Source of the DNA: a virus
DNA length: 44,739 nt
IMG/VR virus record: IMGVR_UViG_3300036851_000447
Span: 1-44,739 of that record
Reading direction: 5' to 3' (one strand)
The notes under the pieces were generated by a model. That model was not told the origin of the DNA. It saw nothing but the letters and a program-made list of their open reading frames with translations, and searched no databases. A program made the position numbers and the translations under genes. Positions 1-7,683 of this stretch are shown one piece after another. Within the stretch, counting starts at the first letter, position 1, and each line of letters starts with the position of its first letter.

Positions 1-75
1 GTTCTGACCGACGAGGGGCCCGCCGAATGGACCCCCGAGGATGCCGAGGAGGGAGACGATGCGCGACTGGATTGA
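1..75 (+). CDS. C-terminal fragment of a gene cut by the window edge
   Basis: An open frame runs from the first base to a TGA at 73-75 and encodes 24 acidic residues ending in ARLD. No start is visible, so this is the 3' end of a gene lying mostly outside the window. The next gene begins inside it at 59, the same kind of overlapping junction used by the following genes. Function cannot be judged from the fragment. Confidence 0.5.
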   Translation, partial: VLTDEGPAEWTPEDAEEGDDARLD

Positions 76-208
76 CGACCCGCCCAAGATGAGGTGCGGC
101 CACCCGCTGGCCGCGCGCAAGGTCCATGTCGTCGAGGCCGGCACCCGGAAGGGCCTGATCGAGACCCGCTGCTGGGCCTGCCAGGTTGCGAAGGAGACGA
201 AGCGATGA
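59..208 (+). CDS. small Cys-rich (zinc-ribbon-like) protein
   Basis: A 49-residue protein starts at ATG 59, inside the end of the previous frame, and its TGA overlaps the ATG of the next gene at 205. A GAGGGAG Shine-Dalgarno lies just upstream. It has a Cys-Gly-His motif near residue 13 and a Cys-Trp-Ala-Cys motif near residue 40, which together could hold one zinc ion. Such mini zinc ribbons are common in phages of GC-rich hosts and usually have no known role. No function is assigned. The overlaps at both ends support it as a real gene. Confidence 0.6.
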   Translation: MRDWIDDPPKMRCGHPLAARKVHVVEAGTRKGLIETRCWACQVAKETKR

Positions 209-372
209 GCCGGCTGGGGACGATCGTGTTCGCGATCTTCGGGGGCATCTTCGGCGCGCTCTGGGCCGTCCTGACCGCGGGCGACCTCGTGTCGGTCATC
301 GTCGGTGCCCTGATCGGGACCGCCCTGCTGGGCGTGATCTCGTACTCGTGGGAGCTGAGGGAGATCGGATGA
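205..372 (+). CDS. small membrane protein
   Basis: This 55-residue protein is mostly hydrophobic. One segment covers roughly residues 6-22 and is rich in Ile, Phe and Gly. A second covers roughly residues 27-47, so a two-helix hairpin in the host inner membrane is likely. The start at 205 gives an ATGA overlap with the upstream gene, and its own stop overlaps the next ATG at 369. It sits with other small early-type genes, far from the lysis candidates at 40 kb. It could be an early membrane modifier, but no family is recognised. Confidence 0.6.
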   Translation: MSRLGTIVFAIFGGIFGALWAVLTAGDLVSVIVGALIGTALLGVISYSWELREIG

Positions 373-734
373 AGTTCCGCGGCGTGCTCGTGAAGGCCCT
401 CGAAGCCCAGCAGGACCGGGACGGCCGCTACATCGACCCGGCGGGCGTGCGATTCGACCCCGACCTCGTGGTCCCGATCTATCGCGACTTCCACTACGAC
501 CAGGTCGTCGGCCACGGCCGGATCAGCCGCGAGACGGACGGCAGTCTGACCGTCAAGGGCGAACTGAGCGCCTTCGAGTCGCCCCAGAAACACCTCGCGA
601 TCGGCATCATGGTCAGCAGGATCGAGCACGAGGTCGAGCGCGCTCGGAACGTCGTGACCGACTGCTCGGTCATGTCGATCGCCGTCACCGAGCGCCACGC
701 GGACCTGACCCAGCCGTGGATCGAGATCGAATGA
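369..734 (+). CDS. hypothetical protein, 121 aa
   Basis: A soluble protein of mixed alpha/beta character starts at ATG 369, overlapping the previous stop, and stops in an ATGA overlap with the gene at 731. It contains no signal peptide, membrane helix or recognisable catalytic motif. The region around residues 68-95 (SAFESPQKHLAIGIMVSRI) looks like an alternating strand-helix pattern. Third codon positions are strongly GC, as in the certain genes of this window, which supports coding. Context suggests an early accessory protein; function is unknown. Confidence 0.6.
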   Translation: MKFRGVLVKALEAQQDRDGRYIDPAGVRFDPDLVVPIYRDFHYDQVVGHGRISRETDGSLTVKGELSAFESPQKHLAIGIMVSRIEHEVERARNVVTDCSVMSIAVTERHADLTQPWIEIE

Positions 735-1168
735 GGACGAGGATCGTCGATCACGCCTACCAGCCGGGGGGTCCGTTCGGACGCTGTGCCGCGCCCGACT
801 GCAATCGAAGGAGGAAATCCCACGCTGCCGATTTACCGAAACCGGAGATCGTCAGGGTTCCGTACGCGGCGCCCCTCGAACCCGACCTCCTGCCGTCCGG
901 CACGCTGCCGGGGAGGACCATCGGCGCCGAGGTCGAGGACCCGGCCGCGGGCGGCTTCGTCAGTCTCGGGTTCGAGCCGCTGCCGGTGTTCTTCAAGCTG
1001 AAGCGCGGCCACGGCCAGCCGGGCGAGGAGGTCGAACTCGACTGGCCGCCCAACTGGCCGCTGCCGATCGCCGGCCAGACGGTGAAGGCCGACCTCGGGC
1101 AGATGGGCCACGTCCGCGATGTCGTGTTCGATCTGGACCGGAAGCGCATCATTCTGGCCTGCGACTAG
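731..1168 (+). CDS. hypothetical protein, 145 aa
   Basis: The start at ATG 731 overlaps the preceding TGA. The N-terminus carries a Cys-(4)-Cys pair (CAAPDC, about residues 24-29) followed by a basic patch, which could be half of a metal site. The rest (residues 45-145) is Pro-rich and beta-strand-like, with a hydrophobic FVSLGFEPLPVFFKL stretch near residue 85. No family is recognised. It is the last gene before a 450-base gap that holds a candidate promoter, so it probably ends the first operon. Confidence 0.55.
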   Translation: MRTRIVDHAYQPGGPFGRCAAPDCNRRRKSHAADLPKPEIVRVPYAAPLEPDLLPSGTLPGRTIGAEVEDPAAGGFVSLGFEPLPVFFKLKRGHGQPGEEVELDWPPNWPLPIAGQTVKADLGQMGHVRDVVFDLDRKRIILACD

Positions 1169-1176
1169 CACGGGGC

Positions 1177-1206
1177 TTGCATTCAGATGACAGCGCACTG
1201 TAGGAT
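1177..1206 (+). promoter_or_regulatory. candidate sigma-70-type promoter
   Basis: TTGCAT at 1177-1182 and TAGGAT at 1201-1206 are separated by 18 bases, a good match to -35/-10 boxes in an otherwise GC-rich sequence. The spacer ends in an inverted repeat, ACAG-CGCA-CTGT (1190-1201), touching the -10 box, which could be an operator half-site pair. It lies directly after the last early gene and upstream of the replication genes, so it could drive them through a leader of about 400 bases. This is assigned by eye only. Confidence 0.45.
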
Positions 1207-1225
1207 CGCGAGCGAGCTTCGTCTC

Positions 1226-1242
1226 CCCACGAGTTGCGTGGG
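1226..1242 (+). other. short perfect hairpin in leader
   Basis: CCCACG (1226-1231) and CGTGGG (1237-1242) form a perfect 6-bp stem around the loop AGTTG. No T-tract follows, so it is not a good intrinsic terminator. It would lie about 20-35 bases into a transcript from the promoter at 1177-1206. Confidence 0.35.
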
Positions 1243-1275
1243 TCTGTGGACTGCTGCTTTGCTGTCCCCGCCGAC

Positions 1276-1467
1276 ATGAGACTTCCCCGGCATCCCGACG
1301 CCACATTCGCGGCCGAGCCTGCCCTCTGGCACCTCCTGGCCCTGACGATCTGGCGCTCGCACCTGACACCGGGCCCGATCCGGCGGTGGGTCACGAACCG
1401 CTGGGTGGCGGCCATTCGCCGGGCCGCGGATGCGCGGCGGGAGGCGGAATCGCCCGACGGAATCTAG
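1276..1467 (+). CDS. possible small basic protein
   Basis: A 63-residue frame from ATG 1276 has GC-rich third positions like the neighbouring genes, a hydrophobic patch around residues 17-26 (ALWHLLALTI) and a very basic, helical C-terminal half. Against it, no Shine-Dalgarno is visible and it sits in a gap that otherwise looks regulatory. It could be a small DNA- or membrane-associated peptide, or a chance frame inside the leader. Confidence 0.35.
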   Translation: MRLPRHPDATFAAEPALWHLLALTIWRSHLTPGPIRRWVTNRWVAAIRRAADARREAESPDGI

Positions 1468-1537
1468 GGGCTTCCCGCGGCTGATATGCGGGTGTAACCT
1501 ACGAAACGGCGGGCCAGTCGCGAGGCCGCTGCGATCT

Positions 1538-1580
1538 GCGGGCGCGGAGTCGGGAGCGGTACCTCCCGGCTCCAACCCGC
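1538..1580 (+). other. long imperfect stem-loop upstream of replication genes
   Basis: GGAGTCGGGAG (1546-1556) pairs with CTCCCGGCTCC (1563-1573), 11 bp with one G-T pair, around a 6-base loop. An outer GCGGG (1538-1542) pairs with CCCGC (1576-1580) across a small internal loop. No U-tract follows, so an RNA regulatory element or operator is likelier than a terminator. It ends 24 bases before the mini-ORF at 1604 and 41 bases before the primase-polymerase start. Confidence 0.45.
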
Positions 1581-1603
1581 TCCTGTACCGAGGACCGTCA
1601 CCT

Positions 1604-1624
1604 ATGACGAAGTTGGTTCGATGA
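1604..1624 (+). CDS. six-codon leader mini-ORF coupled to primase gene
   Basis: ATG 1604 opens a frame coding for MTKLVR and stops at TGA 1622-1624, which overlaps the ATG of the primase-polymerase gene at 1621. GAGGA at 1590-1594 is well placed for this ATG. No Shine-Dalgarno is properly spaced before 1621 itself. I infer that ribosomes load here and re-initiate at 1621. It is too short to judge by coding statistics. Confidence 0.35.
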   Translation: MTKLVR

Positions 1625-2415
1625 CCGCCACCGCCGATTGGGCGCTGGCCTACGCAAAAGTCTCTTGGCGGGTGTTCCCGCTGTGGCCGCAGGAAAAGCG
1701 TCCGATCTACGACGGCTGGCCGACCGGGGCGACCACGGACCCGAAGCTCATCCACCAATACTGGGACGCCGCGCCGGACCGGAACATCGGCGTCGTCTGC
1801 GGCGAGGCGTTCGACGCCTGGGACATCGAGGCCGCGCATCTCGACCGCTTCACGACCTACCTCGCCGCGAAGGGCGTGACGCTGCCGGAAGGGCCGCTCG
1901 CCCAGACGGCCCGCGGCGGCTGGCACTACCTGACCGAACCGACCGGCGTGGCTGGATCGCGCAACCTCTACCTCGACGGCACGCACATCGGCGAGTTGAA
2001 GTCCACGGGCGGCTTCATCGTCGTCAGCCCCTCGATCTTCATCGACAAGGCGGGCTCGCAGGGCCAGTGGCGGTGGATCACCCGGACGCCCGCGATGGCG
2101 GTCTCACCGGCGATCCCGGCGCTGCTGCACCTGCTCGAACGGCCCCGGACGGGCCCCCATAAGTTCGCCACCCGGATCACCGATGTCGAGCAGGGGATCA
2201 GGCGCCTCGAAGTCCTCTCCGCCGCGCTCCGAACCGCCGGCGAGGGGCGCCGCAACAACTACCTCTACTGGGCCATGCGGCGGGCGCTGGAGGAGGGCAT
2301 CCCGGCCCGCTACGCCGGGGCCGAACTCCTGGCCGTCGGCAAGTCCGTCGGGCTCGAAGACCACGAGGCGAAGGCCACGATCCGCTCGGCCTACGAAGCC
2401 GAAGGGCACTCGTGA
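1621..2415 (+). CDS. bifunctional primase-polymerase (AEP superfamily)
   Basis: A 264-residue protein of the archaeo-eukaryotic primase (prim-pol) type, expected to make primers and possibly extend them during phage DNA replication. The metal-binding acidic pair is seen in AWDIE (Asp68, Glu70). RGGWHYL (98-104) supplies the conserved His, and GELKSTGG (124-131) followed by VVSPS (134-138) matches the nucleotide-binding strand typical of the family. Residues 200-264 form a helical tail like the PriCT regions that follow such domains. It is directly coupled (GTGA overlap) to the helicase at 2412, a pairing common in phages and mobile elements. The ATG at 1621 is chosen because it overlaps the leader mini-ORF. 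Confidence 0.85.
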   Translation: MTATADWALAYAKVSWRVFPLWPQEKRPIYDGWPTGATTDPKLIHQYWDAAPDRNIGVVCGEAFDAWDIEAAHLDRFTTYLAAKGVTLPEGPLAQTARGGWHYLTEPTGVAGSRNLYLDGTHIGELKSTGGFIVVSPSIFIDKAGSQGQWRWITRTPAMAVSPAIPALLHLLERPRTGPHKFATRITDVEQGIRRLEVLSAALRTAGEGRRNNYLYWAMRRALEEGIPARYAGAELLAVGKSVGLEDHEAKATIRSAYEAEGHS

Positions 2416-3833
2416 CCACCGTCGCCGAGCAGTGGCGCGAGGATGCCGCGGCCGGGAGATGGACACCGGCACCCGGCGACCCGCTCCACGAGTGCGAGTT
2501 CATCAAGATGGGCTTTCGGTCATGGGGCCTCGCCGCGGCCACGAAGACGGCGGCCGGCGATCCCGAGTGGCGGCTGGCGCTGTCTCGTCTGGACTTCGGC
2601 GATTCCAACCCATCGGCCCTGCTCGAAGTCTACGCACCGGGCCACGACGCGGCGTTCGGCAACCTCAACTGGTTCGTCTTCTCCCACACGATCGGGACGA
2701 ACGGCGGGACGAACTTCAACCAGGCGATCAAGCGCCTCGAAGACACCCTCGGCGGGGCCAAGGCCGACTGGGACCGGCGCCTGACCTACCTCATCAAGAT
2801 GGCGAAGGAAGCCAACGTCGGCGGCGGCAACGGGACGTACGCCTCGGTCTTCCGGCCGATCCTCCGCTCGACGCCCGACTACATCTTCGAGGGCCGCGTC
2901 CGGGGCGGCCGGACGATGTCCCTGTTCGGCCCCGGCTCCGCGGGCAAGACGACCATCGCCGACGGCCTGATCGTCTCGGCCTGCGCCGGCATCGAGGTCG
3001 TGCCGGGTTGGCTCCCGACCCGCCGCTTCTCGGTCCTGATCTGCGACTGGGACGAGGGCGAGGAGGAGGAGACGGTCCGCCTCTCGGCCATCTGCGCGGC
3101 GTACGACGTGGACCTGCCGGGCGGCTACCACTACAAGCGGATGACCCGGCCGCTCCACGATGTCGCCGACGAGATCGGCTCGTACATCGCCCAGAACGAG
3201 GTCGAGCTGCTGATCGTCAGCCCGATGGGCCGGGCAGCTCGCAACTTCGGTGAGAACATCACCGGGCCCGTGGACGAGGTCTACGAAATCCTGCGGACGT
3301 TCGGCACGACGAACATCCTCATCGACCACGTGACCGGCGACAACATGAAGGGCGGCGCCCAGCGCGAGTTCGGCTCCGTCCGCAAGCGCGACAACGCCCG
3401 CGGCTCGTACGCCGTGGACGTGCAGAGCGAGGAGCCAGGCACGCGGGTCCTCGTGGTCCGCAACACGAAGTCCGACGCCCTGGCGCCGCGGCAGCCCGAC
3501 CAGGCGATCAGGGTCGAGTACGAGCCGCCGTGGCCTAAGGCCGACGGCTCCTACGACACGATCACCTTCCATGCCGACGAGATCGCCAAGACGCCCGGCT
3601 ACGGGTCGCCGGGAATGCCCTATGGCGGCGCTCCGCTTCGGGAGCAGATCAGGGACGTGCTGCTGGTCGAGCACCAACTGGTCGATGAGATCGCCGCCCA
3701 GATCGGCCAGAAGAAGCAGTCTGTCGAGCGTGTGCTTTACAGGTACTCCGGCAAGAACGGCAACTGGTTCAACCGTCTGCCGTCGGGCAAGTGGGAACTC
3801 CTCCCGAATGCCCGTGTAAAGCAGGATGATTGA
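2412..3833 (+). CDS. RepA-like RecA-fold replicative helicase/ATPase
   Basis: A 473-residue protein with a central RecA-type ATPase of the RepA/AAA_25 kind, starting at GTG 2412 within the primase stop. Walker A is GPGSAGKTT (173-181). A strand ending in CDWDEGE (211-217) corresponds to the acidic catalytic strand of these helicases, and ILIDHVTGD further on matches the sensor strand with its conserved His. The expected Walker B strand reads ELLIVSPM (265-272), with Ser where Asp is usual. Residues 1-150 are a family-unlike N-terminal region. The last 70 residues look like a winged helix. It probably unwinds DNA for the upstream prim-pol. Confidence 0.8.
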   Translation: MTTVAEQWREDAAAGRWTPAPGDPLHECEFIKMGFRSWGLAAATKTAAGDPEWRLALSRLDFGDSNPSALLEVYAPGHDAAFGNLNWFVFSHTIGTNGGTNFNQAIKRLEDTLGGAKADWDRRLTYLIKMAKEANVGGGNGTYASVFRPILRSTPDYIFEGRVRGGRTMSLFGPGSAGKTTIADGLIVSACAGIEVVPGWLPTRRFSVLICDWDEGEEEETVRLSAICAAYDVDLPGGYHYKRMTRPLHDVADEIGSYIAQNEVELLIVSPMGRAARNFGENITGPVDEVYEILRTFGTTNILIDHVTGDNMKGGAQREFGSVRKRDNARGSYAVDVQSEEPGTRVLVVRNTKSDALAPRQPDQAIRVEYEPPWPKADGSYDTITFHADEIAKTPGYGSPGMPYGGAPLREQIRDVLLVEHQLVDEIAAQIGQKKQSVERVLYRYSGKNGNWFNRLPSGKWELLPNARVKQDD

Positions 3834-3930
3834 CACCTACTGACAGTGTCAGTCCTGACAGTGTCAATCTCCCCCATAGTACGGACTGACACTGACAGTC
3901 AGTCCTCTATGGAGGGTGTCAGTGTCAGTG
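3830..3930 (+). repeat. TGACA/TGTCA repeat and palindrome cluster (operator or origin iterons)
   Basis: Within about 100 bases there are nine copies of TGACA or its complement TGTCA. Two are perfect TGACAGTGTCA palindromes (3841-3851 and 3856-3866). A longer one is GGACTGAC (3883-3890) paired with GTCAGTCC (3898-3905) around ACTGACA. The last units (3917-3927) sit just before the Shine-Dalgarno of the small terminase gene. The cluster lies exactly between the replication genes and the packaging genes, so it may be a repressor operator controlling late transcription or an iteron-type origin. Which of these cannot be told from sequence alone. Confidence 0.7.
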
Positions 3931-3951
3931 AGTGGAAGGAGGGAACGACGA

Positions 3952-4494
3952 ATGACGCGAAATCCCTCCATCGACTACGTTGCCGCAAAGCGCGAGTACG
4001 TCTTCGGCGAGCCGCCCCCGACCCTCTCCGAACTGGCCGAGAAGATCGGCTGCTCCAGGGCCGCGCTGGCGGCCAAGGCCGCGGGCTCCGACAACGAGAT
4101 GTCGTGGTACGAGGAGCGCGAGGAGTTCCGCCGCCGCCTCGGTGATCGGACCCTCTCCGCGCTGGCCGACAAGTGGGCGGCCTTCGAGACCGAGAACCGA
4201 GAAAAGCGGATGCAGACGGCCAACGCCGCGCTCGACAACTTCATCGCCCTGCTCGCACCGGTCGATGAACAGGGCAACCCCCTGCCGCCCAAGGTCAAGA
4301 TCAGCAGCAAGGACGCCATCGAGTGGATCGGCGTCATGCGCCAGGAGTTCGCGGATGTCCGTAATGCAGGGCGCCCGGCGCAGGTGATCGACGGTCAGGC
4401 ATCCGAGATGGACGAGGACATGGCGAAGGCGGCGATGGTCGAGATCAAGCGCCTCCTGAACCCCGGCGATGTTGAGCCCGAACCAGCCACCTGA
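3952..4494 (+). CDS. terS: terminase small subunit (putative)
   Basis: A 180-residue protein preceded by an AGGAGGG Shine-Dalgarno ending 8 bases before ATG 3952. An upstream in-frame GTG at 3916 exists but lies inside the repeat cluster and lacks such a site. Residues 15-45 (PTLSELAEKIGCSRAALAAKA) form a helix-turn-helix like the DNA-recognition domain of small terminases. Residues 60-115 are long helices suited to oligomerisation. The gene overlaps the large terminase start by 26 bases. The name rests on the helix-turn-helix plus position, since small terminases diverge strongly. It should recognise the packaging site and load the large subunit. Confidence 0.65.
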   Translation: MTRNPSIDYVAAKREYVFGEPPPTLSELAEKIGCSRAALAAKAAGSDNEMSWYEEREEFRRRLGDRTLSALADKWAAFETENREKRMQTANAALDNFIALLAPVDEQGNPLPPKVKISSKDAIEWIGVMRQEFADVRNAGRPAQVIDGQASEMDEDMAKAAMVEIKRLLNPGDVEPEPAT

Positions 4495-6100
4495 TCGCAA
4501 CGCGCTCGAACTCCTGCGCCGTCAGGCCCAGCGAGTTCTCGCCAAGACCGACCCGGTGCATTACATCGAGTACGTCTTCGGGGTGACGCTCGCCGAGCAT
4601 CATCGTCGGATGATCGAGTTTGCTTTACAGATCATCCGCGAGAAGAAGTCGGGCATCATCCTCGCCCCGCGCGGCTCGGGCAAGACGACCGTCCTCAACA
4701 CGGGCCTGATGAGCTGGCTGGTCGCGGTCATGCCCGCCATCCGCATCGCGATGCTGTCCCAGAAGGCGGAGAAGGCCGAGGCGATGTCGGGCGCGATCCA
4801 GAACGTCGTCTCCGAGACGCCCGAGAGCCTGGAGGTCTTCGGCAACCTTCGCGGTCGGTTCAAGTGGACCGCCAGCGAGTGGTTGCGCAAGGACAGCCCG
4901 CACTACAAGACGAAGGACCGGACGATGGTCGCAGCCGGCGCCGACCAGTCATCGGGCGTCGTGTCCAAGCGCTTCGACGTGATCCTCGCCGACGACATCC
5001 TCGACGAGAACAACACCTACACGATCGACCGGCGCGAGAAGATCGAGACGTGGTTCTGGAAGACCCTGAAGCCGACGCAGGCGGCCGAGGGCTGCGCGAC
5101 CCTCGTCATCGGGACGCGCTGGGTCGAGCAGGACCTCTACCAGAAGATCATCGAGGACAACAAGTGGCCGAGCCTCGTCATCCCGGCCCTGACGACTGAC
5201 GAGAACGAGATCGACCATTCCTACTGGCCCGCGGTCTGGCCCCTCGAACGCCTCTACGCCGAGCGCGAGGATGTCGGCTGGGACAACTTCGCCTGCTCCT
5301 ACCTGAACGACATCCAGTCCCGCGGCGGCATGATCTTCCAGCGCGACTGGTGGAAGGACCAGTATTTCGAGGACCTGCCCGCGGATCGCCAGTACGTCTT
5401 CACGATGGGCGTGGACCTCGCCTCCTCGGAGAAGGAGCGGGCCGACTTCACGAGCCTCGCCATCGTCGCCCAGGATGACCGCCACGAGCACTGGGTCATG
5501 CACACCGAGCGGACGAAGACGGACTCCGGCCACCGGGCGTTCGTCGAGGCGGGCTACGCATGGGCCAAGGCGAACGGCATCACGGTCAGCCGGATCGTCA
5601 TCGAGACGAACCAGCACCAGTCAACCTTCGTGCAGGACCTCATCCGCTCGACCAGCCTGCCGGTCGTCGGCAAGCGGACCGACACCGACAAGCGGACCCG
5701 CGCCCGAGCTGCCGCAGCTCGCTACGAGAGCCACCGGGTCCACCACCACATCTCGCTGAAGGGCCGCGAGCTGGAGAGCGAGATGCTGGGCTTCCCGAAG
5801 GGCCACGACGACCTCGTGGACGCCCTCGGGCTGGCGATGGACCTCGGCGGGGTGTCGGGCTCGATGGCGACGGTCTCCGGGGCGCCACGAGCCTCTGCCG
5901 CGGTCATGGACCCGATGCCGATGCCCGGCCGCGAGATCGTCTTCCGCGAGGGCCCGCGGGTCGTTCCCGCCCACCTGGCCGACATGCTGGCCGGGATCAA
6001 CACCGAGGGCCTGACCTTCGAGGAGGCGCTGACGCAGATGAACCAGAAGCGCCTCAACGACTACACGCGCTCCGTCCTGTCCGGTGTCCTCCGTGGCTGA
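4469..6100 (+). CDS. terL: terminase large subunit
   Basis: A 543-residue DNA-packaging motor with both expected domains. The N-terminal ATPase has Walker A APRGSGKTT (66-74), Walker B VILADD (171-176) and a coupling motif VIGTRW (213-218). The C-terminal RNase H-fold nuclease shows GVDLA (Asp316), VIETN (Glu379) and GHDDLVDAL (Asp447, Asp448, Asp451). It pumps the genome into the prohead and cuts the concatemer, docking on the portal encoded next. The ATG at 4469 overlaps the small-subunit gene, and the stop overlaps the portal start. All key residues are present and the length is normal. Confidence 0.95.
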   Translation: MLSPNQPPDRNALELLRRQAQRVLAKTDPVHYIEYVFGVTLAEHHRRMIEFALQIIREKKSGIILAPRGSGKTTVLNTGLMSWLVAVMPAIRIAMLSQKAEKAEAMSGAIQNVVSETPESLEVFGNLRGRFKWTASEWLRKDSPHYKTKDRTMVAAGADQSSGVVSKRFDVILADDILDENNTYTIDRREKIETWFWKTLKPTQAAEGCATLVIGTRWVEQDLYQKIIEDNKWPSLVIPALTTDENEIDHSYWPAVWPLERLYAEREDVGWDNFACSYLNDIQSRGGMIFQRDWWKDQYFEDLPADRQYVFTMGVDLASSEKERADFTSLAIVAQDDRHEHWVMHTERTKTDSGHRAFVEAGYAWAKANGITVSRIVIETNQHQSTFVQDLIRSTSLPVVGKRTDTDKRTRARAAAARYESHRVHHHISLKGRELESEMLGFPKGHDDLVDALGLAMDLGGVSGSMATVSGAPRASAAVMDPMPMPGREIVFREGPRVVPAHLADMLAGINTEGLTFEEALTQMNQKRLNDYTRSVLSGVLRG

Positions 6101-7550
6101 AGCCGCGGTCGTCCGGTTCCCGCCGACGACGGGCATCGAACCCGAGCCCTCGCCGGCGCCGCTGCCGATCTGGAAGCGCCTCGCGCTGATCCTCCGGGGC
6201 CTGCCCGAGCCGAAAACGAGCCCGGCCAACCTGCCGTCCTACCCGAACGCCGGGCTGACCCTTCTCGGGACGCAGGCGCCGCTCCAGTGGCAGTCCAGCG
6301 CCACGACCTACCGGATGTGGTCGCTGACCCCGTGGGTCCGGGCAGCCATCAAGATCAGGCGGGAGCAGATCGCCGCCGCCGACTGGGACATCGTCCAGTT
6401 CGACCGGGAGGGCCGCCAGTCCAAGGCCCTGTCGCGGCGGATCAGGAACCTCCTCGAAAGCCCCAACGCCCGGCAGGATTCGTTCCACTCGTTCGCCCAG
6501 GAGTTGCTGGAGGACATCCTCGTCCTCGACGGCGCGGCGGCCGAGAAGGTCCGCTACCCGAGCGGCGAACTGGCCCAAATCTGGCCCACGCCGGGTGAGT
6601 TCATCGCCGTCGATCCGCGCTGGGACGGCTCCGGCGCCCCGGACGCCAAGCGCTACTTCTACATCCCCGACGGGCAGGTCCGCGCCTCGTTCCGCAACGA
6701 GGACATGCTCTACATGATGGACAACCCGCGGACGATCTCGGCCATCGGGATCAGCCCGATCGAGGTCCTGAAGACTGTCGTCGATTCGGAGCTGGCGAAC
6801 CAGCACTACAACCGCCGGCAGGTCCTCGGCGCGGCTCCCGACGGCGTCCTGAACATCGGCGAGTCGGCGCTGCCCGAGGATGTCGCCAAGGCCAAGGGCG
6901 AGTGGAACCAGCGCGTGGCCGAGGGTGGCGCGGTCCAGATCATCGGCGGCTACAAGAGCCCGTCGTGGATGGCGTTCCGCACGAGCAACAAGGACATGCA
7001 GTTCCGCGAGTGGGAGGACTTGCTCCTGCGTTGCATCGCCGTCGTCTACGGCCTGAGCCCGATGGACCTCGGCATCACCTTCGACGTGAACCGCTCGTCG
7101 GCCGAGCAGCAGGCGACGAACACCGAGGATCGCGGCCTCCGCCCCCTGCTCGACCTGTTCCAGCGCTACCTGACCCGCAACATCGTCTGGGACGAGAGCT
7201 TCGGCGGCAAGGAGAACAACCTCAAATTCGCCTTCTCCGCGATCAACCTCAACGAGACGAAGCAGAAGGCGGACATCAACAAGATCGCCGTCGGCGGCAC
7301 GGCCTGGAAGACCGTCAACGAGGCCCGGATCATGGACGGCCGCGCGCCGTTCGGGGCCCTCGACGACGAGAACAACATCTTCAACCACATCCTCCTGATG
7401 ACGCCCAAGGGCCTGCTCGACTTGACGAAGCAGGAGTACGTCGGCGAAGAACAGCTTGCAAAGCTCGCCGCCGACGCGCAGACTGTCGCGGCAACGGCCG
7501 ACGCCAACGCGAAGGTCGCACCGCGGAATGAGGGAAGTTCCGATGCCTAG
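6084..7550 (+). CDS. portal protein (HK97 family)
   Basis: A 488-residue HK97-type portal, the dodecameric ring at the capsid vertex through which DNA passes. Family-typical stretches are LTPWVRAAIKIRREQIA near residue 76, the NPRTISAIGISPIE loop after residue 210, and the QATNTEDRGLRPLLD region near residue 345, with the variable C-terminal tail beyond residue 420. The start is GTG 6084 inside the terminase stop region; a second GTG at 6093 is possible. The gene directly follows the terminase, as usual. Unusually, the protease and capsid genes do not come next but lie 16 kb further on. Confidence 0.9.
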   Translation: MSSVAEAAVVRFPPTTGIEPEPSPAPLPIWKRLALILRGLPEPKTSPANLPSYPNAGLTLLGTQAPLQWQSSATTYRMWSLTPWVRAAIKIRREQIAAADWDIVQFDREGRQSKALSRRIRNLLESPNARQDSFHSFAQELLEDILVLDGAAAEKVRYPSGELAQIWPTPGEFIAVDPRWDGSGAPDAKRYFYIPDGQVRASFRNEDMLYMMDNPRTISAIGISPIEVLKTVVDSELANQHYNRRQVLGAAPDGVLNIGESALPEDVAKAKGEWNQRVAEGGAVQIIGGYKSPSWMAFRTSNKDMQFREWEDLLLRCIAVVYGLSPMDLGITFDVNRSSAEQQATNTEDRGLRPLLDLFQRYLTRNIVWDESFGGKENNLKFAFSAINLNETKQKADINKIAVGGTAWKTVNEARIMDGRAPFGALDDENNIFNHILLMTPKGLLDLTKQEYVGEEQLAKLAADAQTVAATADANAKVAPRNEGSSDA

Positions 7551-7683
7551 CGATCATCGCCACCAGTGCTGGCTCGTCGCCCGAGGGCGCGACTGGTTCC
7601 GCTGCCGGGCCTGTGCCTTCGAGGGCACCCTGGCCGAGGCAATCGTCCACGCGGTCGAGAACCAGTGGGACGCGACCCGGTGA
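7543..7683 (+). CDS. 46-aa zinc-ribbon-like protein
   Basis: It starts at ATG 7543 with a GAGGGAAG Shine-Dalgarno and overlaps the end of the portal gene. The protein has a His-x-Cys pair near residues 7-8 (HQC) and a Cys-Arg-Ala-Cys knuckle near residue 22, enough for one zinc site, followed by an amphipathic helix. It ends in a GTGA overlap with the GH5 gene. It belongs to the set of very small Cys-x-x-Cys proteins found between larger genes in this window. Function unknown. Confidence 0.6.
   Translation: MPSDHRHQCWLVARGRDWFRCRACAFEGTLAEAIVHAVENQWDATR

Noticed and set aside
1468-1600. Possible tRNA gene in the leader region
   Set aside because: No cloverleaf with a GTTCRA T-loop could be drawn. 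The stem at 1546-1573 has a 6-base loop and fits a simple hairpin.
2520-3836. Long open frame of 438 codons on the minus strand opposite the helicase gene
   Set aside because: It is antisense to a gene with clear Walker A motif. Its product is a Val/Asp/Arg/Leu-rich string typical of reading high-GC codons backwards, with no motif.
3830-3858. TTGACA at 3830-3835 as a promoter -35 box
   Set aside because: No acceptable -10 hexamer is found 16-18 bases downstream. The TTGACA is better explained as part of the TGACA repeat cluster.
6054-7388. 444-codon minus-strand frame opposite the portal gene
   Set aside because: The plus strand encodes a recognisable portal. The antisense frame has no family pattern and arises from GC-rich third positions.
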